From an uncultured Clostridia bacterium (GTDB lineage: Bacteria; Bacillota; Clostridia; Christensenellales; UBA3700), in the NCBI GenBank assembly GCA_948471525.1, contig CAOKSY010000014.1, positions 1 through 28,483 on the forward strand: a stretch of DNA of 28,483 bases, written 5' to 3'. Shown here one piece after another: positions 6,985 to 14,781 of the stretch. The translations under genes and the position numbers were made by a program. Position 1 is the first letter of the stretch. Each line of letters opens with the position of its first letter. The notes below the pieces were generated by a model. It did not search any database and had not been told where the DNA came from. It saw only the letters and a list, made by a program, of their open reading frames with translations.

Positions 6985-7188
6985 ATGAACGAGAATATCC
7001 AACCTAATTATCATGACGCTACGGTCGTTTGCGCTTGCGGCGCGAGTTTTGTTTGCGGCACAACCAAGGAAGGCGACGTAATCAAGGTAGAAGTTTGTAG
7101 CAAATGTCATCCGTACTATACCGGCAAGCAGAAGTTGGTAGACACGGGCGGTAGAGTAGATAAGTTCAAGAAGCGTTACAGCCTGTAA
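6985..7188 (+). CDS. rpmE: 50S ribosomal protein L31
   Basis: The 67-residue length fits L31. The four-cysteine, zinc-binding form is evident: CACGASFVCG (Cys16, Cys18) and CSKCHPYYTGKQK (Cys38, Cys41), followed by the conserved DTGGRVDKFKKRY tail. It binds the large-subunit central protuberance at the subunit interface. GAGGTGA (6974-6980) provides the ribosome site and a near-consensus promoter is just upstream. A position ahead of YqhQ, PrmC and PrfA is usual in Clostridia. Confidence 0.95.
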   Translation: MNENIQPNYHDATVVCACGASFVCGTTKEGDVIKVEVCSKCHPYYTGKQKLVDTGGRVDKFKKRYSL

Positions 7189-7259
7189 TTTTCGACTTGC
7201 GTCGAAATTGTCGGGACTGTTCGATCCGATTTGTCGGACGGATAGCGCATATCGTAGAA

Positions 7260-7294
7260 AGTCGCAGCGTACTCAATGTGCGGGCGATTTTTTT
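7260..7294 (+). terminator. possible terminator after rpmE
   Basis: AGTCGC (7260-7265) can pair with GCGATT (7284-7289, one G-U pair), followed by seven T residues (7288-7294). The stem is short. A second small hairpin, TTTCGAC-TTGC-GTCGAAA (7190-7207), directly follows the rpmE stop. Confidence 0.45.
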
Positions 7295-7304
7295 ATTATA
7301 TCGA

Positions 7305-7333
7305 TAGACAAAATATCAAATAGATAGTATAAT
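7305..7333 (+). promoter_or_regulatory. sigma-A promoter of the yqhQ-prmC / prfA operon
   Basis: TAGACA (7305-7310), a 17-base spacer and a perfect TATAAT (7328-7333), giving a leader of about 35 bases. It separates this operon from rpmE. Confidence 0.8.
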
Positions 7334-7374
7334 ATTATAACAGAATTAAAATATTTAAAGCAGACGGAGACGCA

Positions 7375-9225
7375 ATGGCGAAGAAATATACCTCAAAAAT
7401 AGGCGGACAGGCGGTCATAGAGGGCGTGATGATGCGCGGAGAGAGATCTATGGCTACCGCTGTGCGCGACGAAAAGGGCAATATCGTCGTCGAGAGCAGG
7501 TATATAACACCCGTATCCGAAAAGCCGAAGGTATACAGGACGCCGTTTGTCAGAGGAGTATTCAATTTCTTCGATTCTATGGCTTCGGGAATGAAGACGC
7601 TTATGCGTTCTGGCGAGGTCTTCGAGGGGGACGTCGAACCCGGTAAAGTCGAAAAGTGGATGGCGAAAAAACTCAAGATCAACATCTATGACGTGATGAT
7701 GGTATTTTCCGTGCTTTTGGGAGTTGCGCTTGCAATAGGTCTGTTTTTTTTCCTTCCGCTGCTTATAGTCACCCCGATAAAAAGCGCGGTCGCAGGACGT
7801 TTCGGCGATACCGCGAATACGCTTTGGTACGTGACTGTGCTGTATGCGTTGCTCGAGGGCGTGATAAGAATAATACTTTTTGTACTGTATATTGCATTTA
7901 CCACTTTGATCAAGACTGTAAAACGCACTTATATGTATCACGGCGCGGAGCATAAAACGATCAGCTGTTATGAGCACGGATTGGAACTTACTGTCGAAAA
8001 CGTGCAGAAAATGTCGACGATCCACGACAGATGCGGCACGACGTTTATGTTTATAATAATGTTGGTCAGCATAATTATTTTTTCCATAGTCGGAGTATTC
8101 GAGCCGTATATGGCAGAGCTGGGCATATGGAAGAACGTTATTCTTTTTGCATCCAGAATAATTATGTTGCCGATAATAATGGGAATAAGTTACGAGATGC
8201 TCAAGACTATGGCGAGATACGACAACGTACTCGTGCGCATACTCAAGTTCCCGGGACTTATGCTTCAAAAACTGACTACCAAACAGCCCGACGACGAAAT
8301 GGTCGAATGCGCCGTCACCGCATTTAAGACGGTAATGGAAATGGACGCCGATCCCTCTGTGCCCGAACGTAGATTCGATACGAAGAAAGCGTACGAAAAG
8401 GCAAGAAAAGAGATTAAGATCATGCTCAAAGGCGCCGACGAGAGCGATATCGACTGGATATTCTGCGAAGCGACAGGCGCGAAGAGGAGCGAACTTTCTC
8501 AGCTGACGCATATAAGGCAGGCGGAATACGAGAAGGCGGTGGAGTTTGCCAAAAAGAGAAAGACGGGCATGCCGCTGTGGCGAGTATTCGGCAAGGTGGA
8601 TTTCTACGGCGTAGATATAGAGATAAACGAAGACGTGCTTTGCCCTAGACCCGAGACGGAAGAACTGGTCGATCACGCGCTTGGATTTATCAAAGAAGAC
8701 TCCAAAGTCTTGGATATGTGTACGGGAAGCGGCTGTATAGCGATCGCAATAGCGGCGAAGAGCGGAGCCAAAGTAGTGGCAAGCGATATAAGCGTAAAGG
8801 CTTTGGACGTGGCAAAGGGCAACGCGGAGCGAAACGGAGTGGGCGAAAAGATAGAATTTGTCGAGAGCGACGCCTTCGAGAAAATAGACGGAATATTCGA
8901 CGTGTTGATATCCAATCCGCCATATATCCCCACTGCCGATATCAAAGGACTGGATAAAGAGGTGAAAGATCACGATCCGCATATCGCTTTGGACGGCGGA
9001 GATGACGGTCTGGACTTTTACAGAACGCTCGGCGAGGGCGCATATAAGAGATTGACCGACGGCGGCAGACTTATTGTCGAATGCGGACAGGGACAGGCTC
9101 GCGAAATAGTAAAGATGTGGGAGGACAGATACGACTGCCGCATCGTCAAGGATATGCAGGGAGTGGAAAGGATAGTGTCCGCAGTGAAGAAAATCGACGG
9201 AAAAACGGAGAGAAGCGATGTTTGA
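7375..9225 (+). CDS. prmC: fusion of YqhQ (DUF1385) membrane protein and PrmC release-factor glutamine methyltransferase
   Basis: The 616-residue product joins two proteins that are normally separate. Residues 1 to about 325 are YqhQ/DUF1385: GGQAVIEGVMMRG (10-22), HGAEHKTI (189-196), RCGTTF (219-224), and hydrophobic segments near 106-135, 150-180, 222-243 and 252-272. Residues from about 335 to 606 are PrmC, which methylates the glutamine of the GGQ motif in release factors using SAM: RPETEELV (425-432), DMCTGSGCIA (447-456) and the catalytic NPPY (514-517). No stop or restart signal separates the halves. The linker runs about 312-340, where PrmC's usual N-terminal helical domain begins. 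The start has GGAGA upstream. The last 8 bases overlap prfA, whose product is the methylation substrate. The fusion would anchor the methyltransferase to the membrane. Confidence 0.92.
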   Translation: MAKKYTSKIGGQAVIEGVMMRGERSMATAVRDEKGNIVVESRYITPVSEKPKVYRTPFVRGVFNFFDSMASGMKTLMRSGEVFEGDVEPGKVEKWMAKKLKINIYDVMMVFSVLLGVALAIGLFFFLPLLIVTPIKSAVAGRFGDTANTLWYVTVLYALLEGVIRIILFVLYIAFTTLIKTVKRTYMYHGAEHKTISCYEHGLELTVENVQKMSTIHDRCGTTFMFIIMLVSIIIFSIVGVFEPYMAELGIWKNVILFASRIIMLPIIMGISYEMLKTMARYDNVLVRILKFPGLMLQKLTTKQPDDEMVECAVTAFKTVMEMDADPSVPERRFDTKKAYEKARKEIKIMLKGADESDIDWIFCEATGAKRSELSQLTHIRQAEYEKAVEFAKKRKTGMPLWRVFGKVDFYGVDIEINEDVLCPRPETEELVDHALGFIKEDSKVLDMCTGSGCIAIAIAAKSGAKVVASDISVKALDVAKGNAERNGVGEKIEFVESDAFEKIDGIFDVLISNPPYIPTADIKGLDKEVKDHDPHIALDGGDDGLDFYRTLGEGAYKRLTDGGRLIVECGQGQAREIVKMWEDRYDCRIVKDMQGVERIVSAVKKIDGKTERSDV

Positions 9226-10288
9226 GAAATTGGAAATAATGCTTAAGAGATTTGAGGAACTGACCGAGCTTATAGCCGATCCCGATATTATCGCAGATCA
9301 GGCTAAGTGGCAGAAACTCGTCAAAGAACACTCGCAGATGTCCGATACGATAGAGCTTTATAAGAAGTATCTCGCTTTGCAGAAAAACATAGAAGAGTGC
9401 AAAGAGATAATCGACGACGGCAGAGACGAGGAAATGAGCGCGTTGGCAAAGGAAGAACTAGTCCGCGCAAACAAGGAAGTCGAACAGACGGTGAGAGATC
9501 TCAAGGTGTCTATGTTGCCTGTAGACCCCAACGACGACAACAACGTCATAGTCGAAGTCAGAGCGGGCGCGGGCGGCGAAGAGGGCGGACTTTTCGGCGC
9601 GGAATTGGTGAGAATGTATATGCGCTTTGCCGAAAGAATGCGTTGGAAGATCAAAGAGATCGATATGAACTATACCGAACTCGGCGGCGCGAAAGAAGTC
9701 GTGTTTATGATAAGCGGCAGCGGCGCGTACGCAAAGCTCAAATACGAGAGCGGCGTTCATAGGGTGCAGAGAGTGCCCGAGACGGAGTCGCAGGGCAGGG
9801 TTCATACGTCGACGGCGACGGTGGCGATACTTCCCGAAGCTCCCGATATACAAATAGAGATACTCGACAAGGATCTCAAGATAGACACCTATAGGTCGAG
9901 CGGAGCGGGCGGTCAGCACGTCAACAAGACGGAGAGCGCGGTGAGGATAACGCACTTGCCTACGGGAATAGTGGTAGCCTCGCAGGACGAGCGGTCGCAG
10001 ATCAAAAACCGCGAACAGGCAATGAGCGTGCTCAAGTCGAGACTTTACGACTATTACAGCACGAAAGCGGAGAGCGAATACGCCGCCAACCGCAAAACTC
10101 AGGTAGGCAGCGGAGACAGATCGGAGAAGATACGCACGTATAATTTCCCGCAGAACAGAGTCACCGACCACCGTATCGGTCTGACGATGTACAGCCTCGA
10201 CGCGTTTATGGACGGAGATATCTTCGCAATGCTCGAAGCACTTCAGCTGGCAAATCAAAACGAACTTCTGTCGAGACTGGACGACTGA
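9218..10288 (+). CDS. prfA: peptide chain release factor 1
   Basis: RF1 recognises UAA and UAG and triggers peptide release in the ribosome. The 356-residue length is normal. The codon-recognition tripeptide is PET (187-189, in VQRVPETESQGR), which fits the PxT type of RF1. The GGQ motif is at 231-233 (SSGAGGQHVNKTESA). An acidic GAGGEEGG segment (117-124) is also typical. Its start lies inside the end of the PrmC fusion gene, with GGAG (9207-9210) as ribosome site, so the two are translationally coupled. Confidence 0.97.
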   Translation: MFEKLEIMLKRFEELTELIADPDIIADQAKWQKLVKEHSQMSDTIELYKKYLALQKNIEECKEIIDDGRDEEMSALAKEELVRANKEVEQTVRDLKVSMLPVDPNDDNNVIVEVRAGAGGEEGGLFGAELVRMYMRFAERMRWKIKEIDMNYTELGGAKEVVFMISGSGAYAKLKYESGVHRVQRVPETESQGRVHTSTATVAILPEAPDIQIEILDKDLKIDTYRSSGAGGQHVNKTESAVRITHLPTGIVVASQDERSQIKNREQAMSVLKSRLYDYYSTKAESEYAANRKTQVGSGDRSEKIRTYNFPQNRVTDHRIGLTMYSLDAFMDGDIFAMLEALQLANQNELLSRLDD

Positions 10289-10340
10289 TCCGATAGAAAC
10301 GGCAAAACATAAATACGAATTCGATTTTACGGAGTGAAAT

Positions 10341-11834
10341 ATGAAATACATCAGTACGAGAAACAAATCAATCAAAGTGTCCGCGGCGCAGGCGATAGTC
10401 AGCGGACTGTCCGAAGACGGAGGTCTTTTCGTGCCCGAAGTCTTTCCGAAACTTGAGAAGAAAGACTTTGACGAACTCATAGAAATGAGTTATCCCGAGA
10501 GAGCGGCAAAGGTGCTTTCGCTCTATCTCGACGACTACTCTTATGACGAACTTTTGGGTTATACGGAAAAAGCTTATTCTAAATTTTACGGTGAAGATCC
10601 CTGTCCTCTCGTCAACGTAGACGGAGATCTCTTTGTGCTCGAACTGTGGCACGGACCGACTTGCGCGTTCAAAGATATGGCATTGACGATGCTTCCGCAT
10701 CTGCTTTCGGCGGCGCGTAAAAAGACGGGCGAGACGTCCAAGACTTTGATACTCGTGGCGACTTCGGGAGATACCGGCAAAGCGGCGCTCGAAGGATTCA
10801 GGGACGTGGACGGAACGGATATCATAGTATTTTATCCCTCGCAGGGCGTGTCCGATATGCAAAAACTCCAAATGATGACCCAAGAGGGCAACAACGTATA
10901 CGTGTGCGCTATCGAGGGCAACTTCGACGACGCGCAGTCGGCGGTCAAGACTATTTTCAACGATAAGAATATGCAGGAAAAACTGCTTGCCGACGGATAT
11001 AAACTCTCGTCCGCGAATTCTATAAACTGGGGCAGACTTGCTCCGCAGATAGCGTATTACGTTTCCGCTTACTGCGATATGATCTCGTCGGGCAAGATAG
11101 AGTACGGCGACAAGGTCAATTTCTGCGTGCCGAGCGGCAATTTCGGCAATATACTCGCGGCGTATTACGCTTCGCTTATGGGCGTGGGGGTGAATAAGCT
11201 TATCTGCGCTTCCAACGTCAACAACGTACTCACCGACTTTTTCACTACGGGCGAGTACAATACGCACAGACCTTTCCACAAGACGATGAGCCCGTCTATG
11301 GATATACTTATATCGTCAAATCTCGAGAGACTGCTTTTTGAGTTTAGCGGCAGAGACGACAAACTTATCGCGGATAGAATGGCCGCTCTTAAGAAGGACG
11401 GCAAGTATTGCGTTTCGTCGCAAGAACTCAACGCTCTCAATAAGATATTCTCCGTAGGATTTGCCAACGAAGAAGACACGGCGGCGGTGATCGACAGCTG
11501 TCTCGAAGTATACGATTATCTATGCGATACTCATACTGCGGTGGCAATGAGCGTATTCAACGATTATTACGACGCTACGGGAGACGAAACTCCGTCCGTA
11601 GTCGTTTCTACCGCCAATGCGTATAAATTCCCGTGCGACGTGTATGAAGCTATATCGGGAGAACGCGTCGAGGACGCTAAAAAAGCGACCAAGAAACTCT
11701 ATTCTTTCAGCGGAGAAGAGGTGCCGGAGCCGCTTGCCGATCTCGACAAAAAACAGATAAGATTTACCAAGATAATCGACAGAGAAAAAATTGCGGACGA
11801 AGTACTCGCTTACACCGCTTCGGAGAAGAATTGA
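10341..11834 (+). CDS. thrC: threonine synthase
   Basis: This enzyme converts O-phospho-L-homoserine to L-threonine with pyridoxal phosphate. The 497 residues fit the longer (fungal/enterobacterial-type) ThrC form with the N-terminal TRN...EDGGLFVP signature. The PLP lysine is Lys111 in HGPTCAFKDMAL. ATSGDTGKAALEGF is the phosphate-binding loop, and NSINWGRLAPQ is also typical. GGAG (10331-10334) precedes the ATG. It lies 52 bases after prfA with no terminator between, and trpS follows 1 base after its stop. Confidence 0.95.
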   Translation: MKYISTRNKSIKVSAAQAIVSGLSEDGGLFVPEVFPKLEKKDFDELIEMSYPERAAKVLSLYLDDYSYDELLGYTEKAYSKFYGEDPCPLVNVDGDLFVLELWHGPTCAFKDMALTMLPHLLSAARKKTGETSKTLILVATSGDTGKAALEGFRDVDGTDIIVFYPSQGVSDMQKLQMMTQEGNNVYVCAIEGNFDDAQSAVKTIFNDKNMQEKLLADGYKLSSANSINWGRLAPQIAYYVSAYCDMISSGKIEYGDKVNFCVPSGNFGNILAAYYASLMGVGVNKLICASNVNNVLTDFFTTGEYNTHRPFHKTMSPSMDILISSNLERLLFEFSGRDDKLIADRMAALKKDGKYCVSSQELNALNKIFSVGFANEEDTAAVIDSCLEVYDYLCDTHTAVAMSVFNDYYDATGDETPSVVVSTANAYKFPCDVYEAISGERVEDAKKATKKLYSFSGEEVPEPLADLDKKQIRFTKIIDREKIADEVLAYTASEKN

Positions 11835-11835
11835 T

Positions 11836-12837
11836 ATGAAGACGATTTACAGCGCGATCCAGCCGTCGGGTATAATGACGTTGGGAAATTATATCGGAGC
11901 GGTCAACAACTGGCAGGCGATGCAGGCGGATAGCGAGAATAAATGTATATTTGCGCTCGCGGATCTGCATACTATTACGGTAAGGCAGAAACCTGAGGAT
12001 CTGTATGCCAACTCGATGAGTTTCTACGCGCTTTTGCTTGCGGTAGGTCTCGACATCGAGAAGAGCATAGTGTACTTCCAATCGCACGTGCGCCAGCATA
12101 GCGAACTTGCTTGGCTGCTCAACTGTTATACCTACGTGGGCGAAATGAACAGGATGACGCAGTTCAAGGATAAGTCGGCGAAGCACGCGGACAATATCAA
12201 TATGGGACTTATGGACTATCCCGTGCTTATGGCGGCGGATATATTGCTGTACGGAGCGGATCTCGTGCCCGTGGGTTACGACCAGCTCCAACATATAGAG
12301 ATCACGAGAGACATAGCACTTAGAGTAAACAATCTTTACGGAGATATATTCAAGGTACCCGAGGGATTTATACCCAAGGTCGGAGCCAAGATAATGAGCC
12401 TGCAGGATCCCGAAAGCAAGATGAGCAAGTCCGATCCCAACCCCAATGCGGTCGTATCGTGTCTTGATTCGCCCGAAGTCATTATGAAGAAATTCAAACG
12501 CGCGGTCACCGATAGCGATACCGTTATTGCCTACGATCCCGAGAAAAAGGCGGGAATATCCAATCTGCTCAGAATACTCGCGGCGGCAGAGGGGAAGAGC
12601 GTAGAGCAGGTCGAGGCGGAGTGCGGTTCGCTCAGATACGGAGATCTAAAGGTGCGAGTGGGCGAAAGCGTAGTGGAAATGCTGAGGCCGTTCAGGACGG
12701 AATACGACAGGCTTATGGCGTCCGAAGACTATCTGCTCAAGTGCGCGAAAGACGGCGCGGAAAGGGCTGCGGCGATAGCCGAGACCACGTTGAATAAATT
12801 TAAAAAGGCGATAGGCTTCGTGCCTCGACAGGGCTGA
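11836..12837 (+). CDS. trpS: tryptophanyl-tRNA synthetase
   Basis: A class I synthetase that charges tRNA-Trp. It has 333 residues, the usual bacterial length. Signatures are IQPSGIMTLGNYIGA (8-22), which contains the HIGH-equivalent, ADLHTIT (42-48), and KMSKS (195-199). The ATG at 11836, one base after the thrC stop, begins the conserved N-terminus; an upstream in-frame start would extend into thrC without matching the family. GGAG in the end of thrC serves as ribosome site. Confidence 0.96.
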   Translation: MKTIYSAIQPSGIMTLGNYIGAVNNWQAMQADSENKCIFALADLHTITVRQKPEDLYANSMSFYALLLAVGLDIEKSIVYFQSHVRQHSELAWLLNCYTYVGEMNRMTQFKDKSAKHADNINMGLMDYPVLMAADILLYGADLVPVGYDQLQHIEITRDIALRVNNLYGDIFKVPEGFIPKVGAKIMSLQDPESKMSKSDPNPNAVVSCLDSPEVIMKKFKRAVTDSDTVIAYDPEKKAGISNLLRILAAAEGKSVEQVEAECGSLRYGDLKVRVGESVVEMLRPFRTEYDRLMASEDYLLKCAKDGAERAAAIAETTLNKFKKAIGFVPRQG

Positions 12838-12838
12838 A

Positions 12839-13711
12839 ATGTTCGGATACGTAATTCCTGACAAACTCAATATGTTTATGAAGGACTATTACGGTTACAG
12901 GGCGTTTTACTGCGGTCTGTGCAAAAGCATAGGCAGGCGGTGTTCGCAGCTTATGCGTATAGGCACGACTTACGATATGACTTTTCTCAACGTGCTTGCG
13001 CATGCGGTGCTCGACGTGGAATTGGAGATGAAACCGGGTACTTGCGTGCTCAACAGAGTACAGAAAAAACTTATCTGCAAGGACGACGAAATAACGGGGA
13101 CGGTCGTGGATATAAGCACGATACTCGCGCACTATAAATGCGTGGACGACGTGAGAGACGATAAGTCGCTGTCGAAGAAGTTCATCGATAGAGCGGTGAT
13201 AAAAAAACATTATAAAAAGGCGAGAAAACGTCTGCCCGACCTCGACGCATATATTAAAGAGGAGTATGCTAGGCTGGCGCTGCTCGAGAGCGAAAAGTGT
13301 CCGAGCGTGGACAGAGTGGCGGATTGTTTTGCAAATATAATGACGAGGATAGGCGAGTGCGTGCTCGGGGAGAAGTATGACGGCGCTTTGCGCGATCTGA
13401 TGTACAATCTCGGAAAATGGGTGTATTGCGCGGATGCGATAGACGACGCGGACGACGACTTCAAAAAGGGTAAATACAATCCGTTTCTTCAAGGATACGA
13501 GTATAAAGACAAAGCGGCTTTTCTCGAAGATAATAAGCAAAAACTTGAATTTGTGATGATGAGTTGCTATAATTCGATACTGGCTGACTTTGATAAAATT
13601 CAGGTAAAAAAATATGAGGGCATATTGACAAACATACTTTGGTATGGTATGTTGAATAGCACAAGGGAACTGTTAAGGAGAACCGAAAAATGCAAGAAAG
13701 TTCGTATTTGA
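12839..13711 (+). CDS. DUF5685 family protein of unknown function
   Basis: The 290-residue protein begins with MFGYVIPDKLNMFMKDYYGY and FYCGLCKSIGR (23-33), the signature I associate with DUF5685. It is predicted helical and soluble. Two aspartate-rich motifs stand out: CVDDVRDDK (101-109) and ADAIDDADDD (198-207), the latter preceded by LGKWVY and followed by KYNPF. Their spacing of about 100 residues recalls the paired metal-binding Asp motifs of all-alpha isoprenoid synthases, but that is inference only. The gene starts one base after trpS and overlaps the J-like gene by 22 bases. DUF5685 next to a J-domain gene is, as I recall, a repeated arrangement in Clostridia, so the pair probably acts together. 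Confidence 0.8.
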   Translation: MFGYVIPDKLNMFMKDYYGYRAFYCGLCKSIGRRCSQLMRIGTTYDMTFLNVLAHAVLDVELEMKPGTCVLNRVQKKLICKDDEITGTVVDISTILAHYKCVDDVRDDKSLSKKFIDRAVIKKHYKKARKRLPDLDAYIKEEYARLALLESEKCPSVDRVADCFANIMTRIGECVLGEKYDGALRDLMYNLGKWVYCADAIDDADDDFKKGKYNPFLQGYEYKDKAAFLEDNKQKLEFVMMSCYNSILADFDKIQVKKYEGILTNILWYGMLNSTRELLRRTEKCKKVRI

Positions 13712-14283
13712 TTCTGGGATTGGGCGAAAACGCTACGCTTCAGGAAGTGGAGAACGCTTATAAGGCGCTCAAAGAAAAATATCAGAATCAGTGCTTTGAA
13801 GACGGCGAGATCGGCAGTTTTGCCGCAAAAATGCTGTCAAAAATAAAGACAGCCTACAGCGACTGTCTCGAAGATATCAAGAAAAAGGAGATAATCGGAG
13901 ACGGTTCTATCTACGACGCGATAAACAAACTCGTCGACGAGGGGAAACTCAACGAGGCGCAAGGGCTTCTCGACGAGACGGAGCCTCGCGGCGGCGACTG
14001 GCACTTCGCCCAAGCGCATATTTTCTTCAAACGCAATTGGTATTTGGACAGCAAATCGCAGGTCGAAATGGCTTTGACTTACGATCCTGACAATCATAAG
14101 TATAAGACTACGCTCGAAGCGCTCAACAAAATGCAGTCCACTGCAGACGATCAAATCAAAGCTCAACGTCAAAGAGCGGGATACTCCATGCCGCAGGAAA
14201 GCGGCGGAACTATGGGCAGCGGACTCTGTTCTTATTGCGCTACTATGTTGCTTTGTAACGCGTTTTGTTGGTTTTGTATTTGA
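13690..14283 (+). CDS. degenerate J-domain-like protein with TPR-like middle and cysteine-rich tail
   Basis: The first 60 or so residues of this 197-residue protein resemble a J-domain (YLILGLGENATLQEVENAYK, then a helix ending KTAYSDCLED). The HPD tripeptide that activates DnaK is absent; the loop there reads KYQNQCFEDGEIG (30-42). Residues about 74-146 look TPR-like. The C-terminus is rich in cysteine: Cys180, Cys183, Cys189, Cys193 and Cys196 in a hydrophobic context, which could bind metal or associate with the membrane. AAGGAG (13674-13679) lies inside the DUF5685 gene, which overlaps this one by 22 bases. Without HPD it is unlikely to be a normal DnaK co-chaperone. Confidence 0.7.
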   Translation: MQESSYLILGLGENATLQEVENAYKALKEKYQNQCFEDGEIGSFAAKMLSKIKTAYSDCLEDIKKKEIIGDGSIYDAINKLVDEGKLNEAQGLLDETEPRGGDWHFAQAHIFFKRNWYLDSKSQVEMALTYDPDNHKYKTTLEALNKMQSTADDQIKAQRQRAGYSMPQESGGTMGSGLCSYCATMLLCNAFCWFCI

Positions 14284-14448
14284 GTGAGGCGGAAAGGCAG
14301 ACTGAGCGAAAGTAAAACAGCATCTTTGCCGCCAGAACGGCATAACAAAAAAGTCGACTCGTACGGCAAGTACGAGCGATTTTTTCTTATATCGTCTTGA
14401 CGGCAAATCTACTATTTTCTTTTTCGCTCAGCTGCCTTCCCACCTCAC
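14284..14448. repeat. large imperfect palindromic element, copy 1
   Basis: Starting directly after the J-like gene stop, these 165 bases read as one long inverted repeat. The left arm from 14284 (GTGAGGCGGAAAGGCAG) matches the reverse complement of the right arm ending at 14448 (GTGAGGTGGGAAGGCAG), and the match continues to the centre at roughly 75-80 percent by eye. The centre is a perfect hairpin, CTCGTAC (14358-14364) and GTACGAG (14370-14376), flanked by an A-run and a T-run, so it can also terminate transcription in both directions. Confidence 0.8.
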
Positions 14449-14462
14449 GAATATTTATCTGG

Positions 14463-14596
14463 GATTAAAAAAATCCGCCGATACACCGTAATAAAAAAGT
14501 CGACCCGTGCGACAAGTACGAGCGATTTTTTCTTACAGCGTCTCAACAAAAAATCTACCTATTCCTTTTTTATCCATCTCGCTTTCCGCTTTACGT
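14463..14596. repeat. palindromic element, copy 2 (left arm shortened)
   Basis: From 14494 this repeats copy 1 from 14347: AAAAAAGTCGACNCGTNCG, then a shared AAGTACGAGCGATTTTTTC segment, then a diverged right arm to about 14596. The left arm is only about 40 bases. The central stem (CCCGTGC against GTACGAG) has decayed pairs. The spacing of the two centres is about 147 bases. Confidence 0.7.
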
Positions 14597-14620
14597 TTGT
14601 ATTATTTGGTAATTTTGTAA

Positions 14621-14663
14621 TCTGACCGTTCGACTGCGCTTACGTTTCGCTCAGGGGGACAAG
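14621..14663. repeat. possible diverged intergenic repeat
   Basis: The minus-strand text contains CCTGAGCGAAACGTAAGCGC and then AGTCGAACGGTC. This resembles the CTGAGCGAAG...GTCGAAGGATC type of dispersed intergenic repeat seen in many bacterial genomes, and is loosely related to the 28-base repeat at 5420. Only one copy of this form is in the window. Confidence 0.3.
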
Positions 14664-14707
14664 TGTTTTGTCTAACGCTCGAATGTATAAAAAAGTCTCG
14701 TATTCGT

Positions 14708-14736
14708 TTGCATTTACAAATAGGTTTTGCTATAAT
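14708..14736 (+). promoter_or_regulatory. strong sigma-A promoter of pckG
   Basis: TTGCAT (14708-14713), a 17-base spacer and a perfect TATAAT (14731-14736) with a TG extended -10 (14728-14729). The leader is about 40 bases, with AAAGGAG at 14767-14773. Confidence 0.9.
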
Positions 14737-14781
14737 ATTATAGGAAAAAATAAATTTGAATATATTAAAGGAGTTTTTACT

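Noticed and set aside
7189..7304. Possible riboswitch or leader RNA between rpmE and the yqhQ-prmC gene
   Set aside because: There are only short hairpins and no recognisable riboswitch core. The promoter of the downstream gene lies after this stretch, so it would not be in that gene's leader.
7393..8982. Long minus-strand open frame (about 530 codons) opposite the yqhQ-prmC fusion
   Set aside because: It is rich in His, Tyr and Arg, with no family motif. It is a shadow of the plus-strand gene.
11791..11835. Upstream in-frame start for trpS
   Set aside because: The extra 15 residues overlap thrC and do not match the TrpS N-terminus. ATG 11836 directly follows the thrC stop and begins the conserved MKTIYSAIQPSG.
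14346..14540. Two similar 43-base units considered as a minimal CRISPR array
   Set aside because: Only two units, each internally palindromic with long matching arms and T-runs. The intervening DNA is itself part of the repeat, not a unique spacer, and no cas genes are near.
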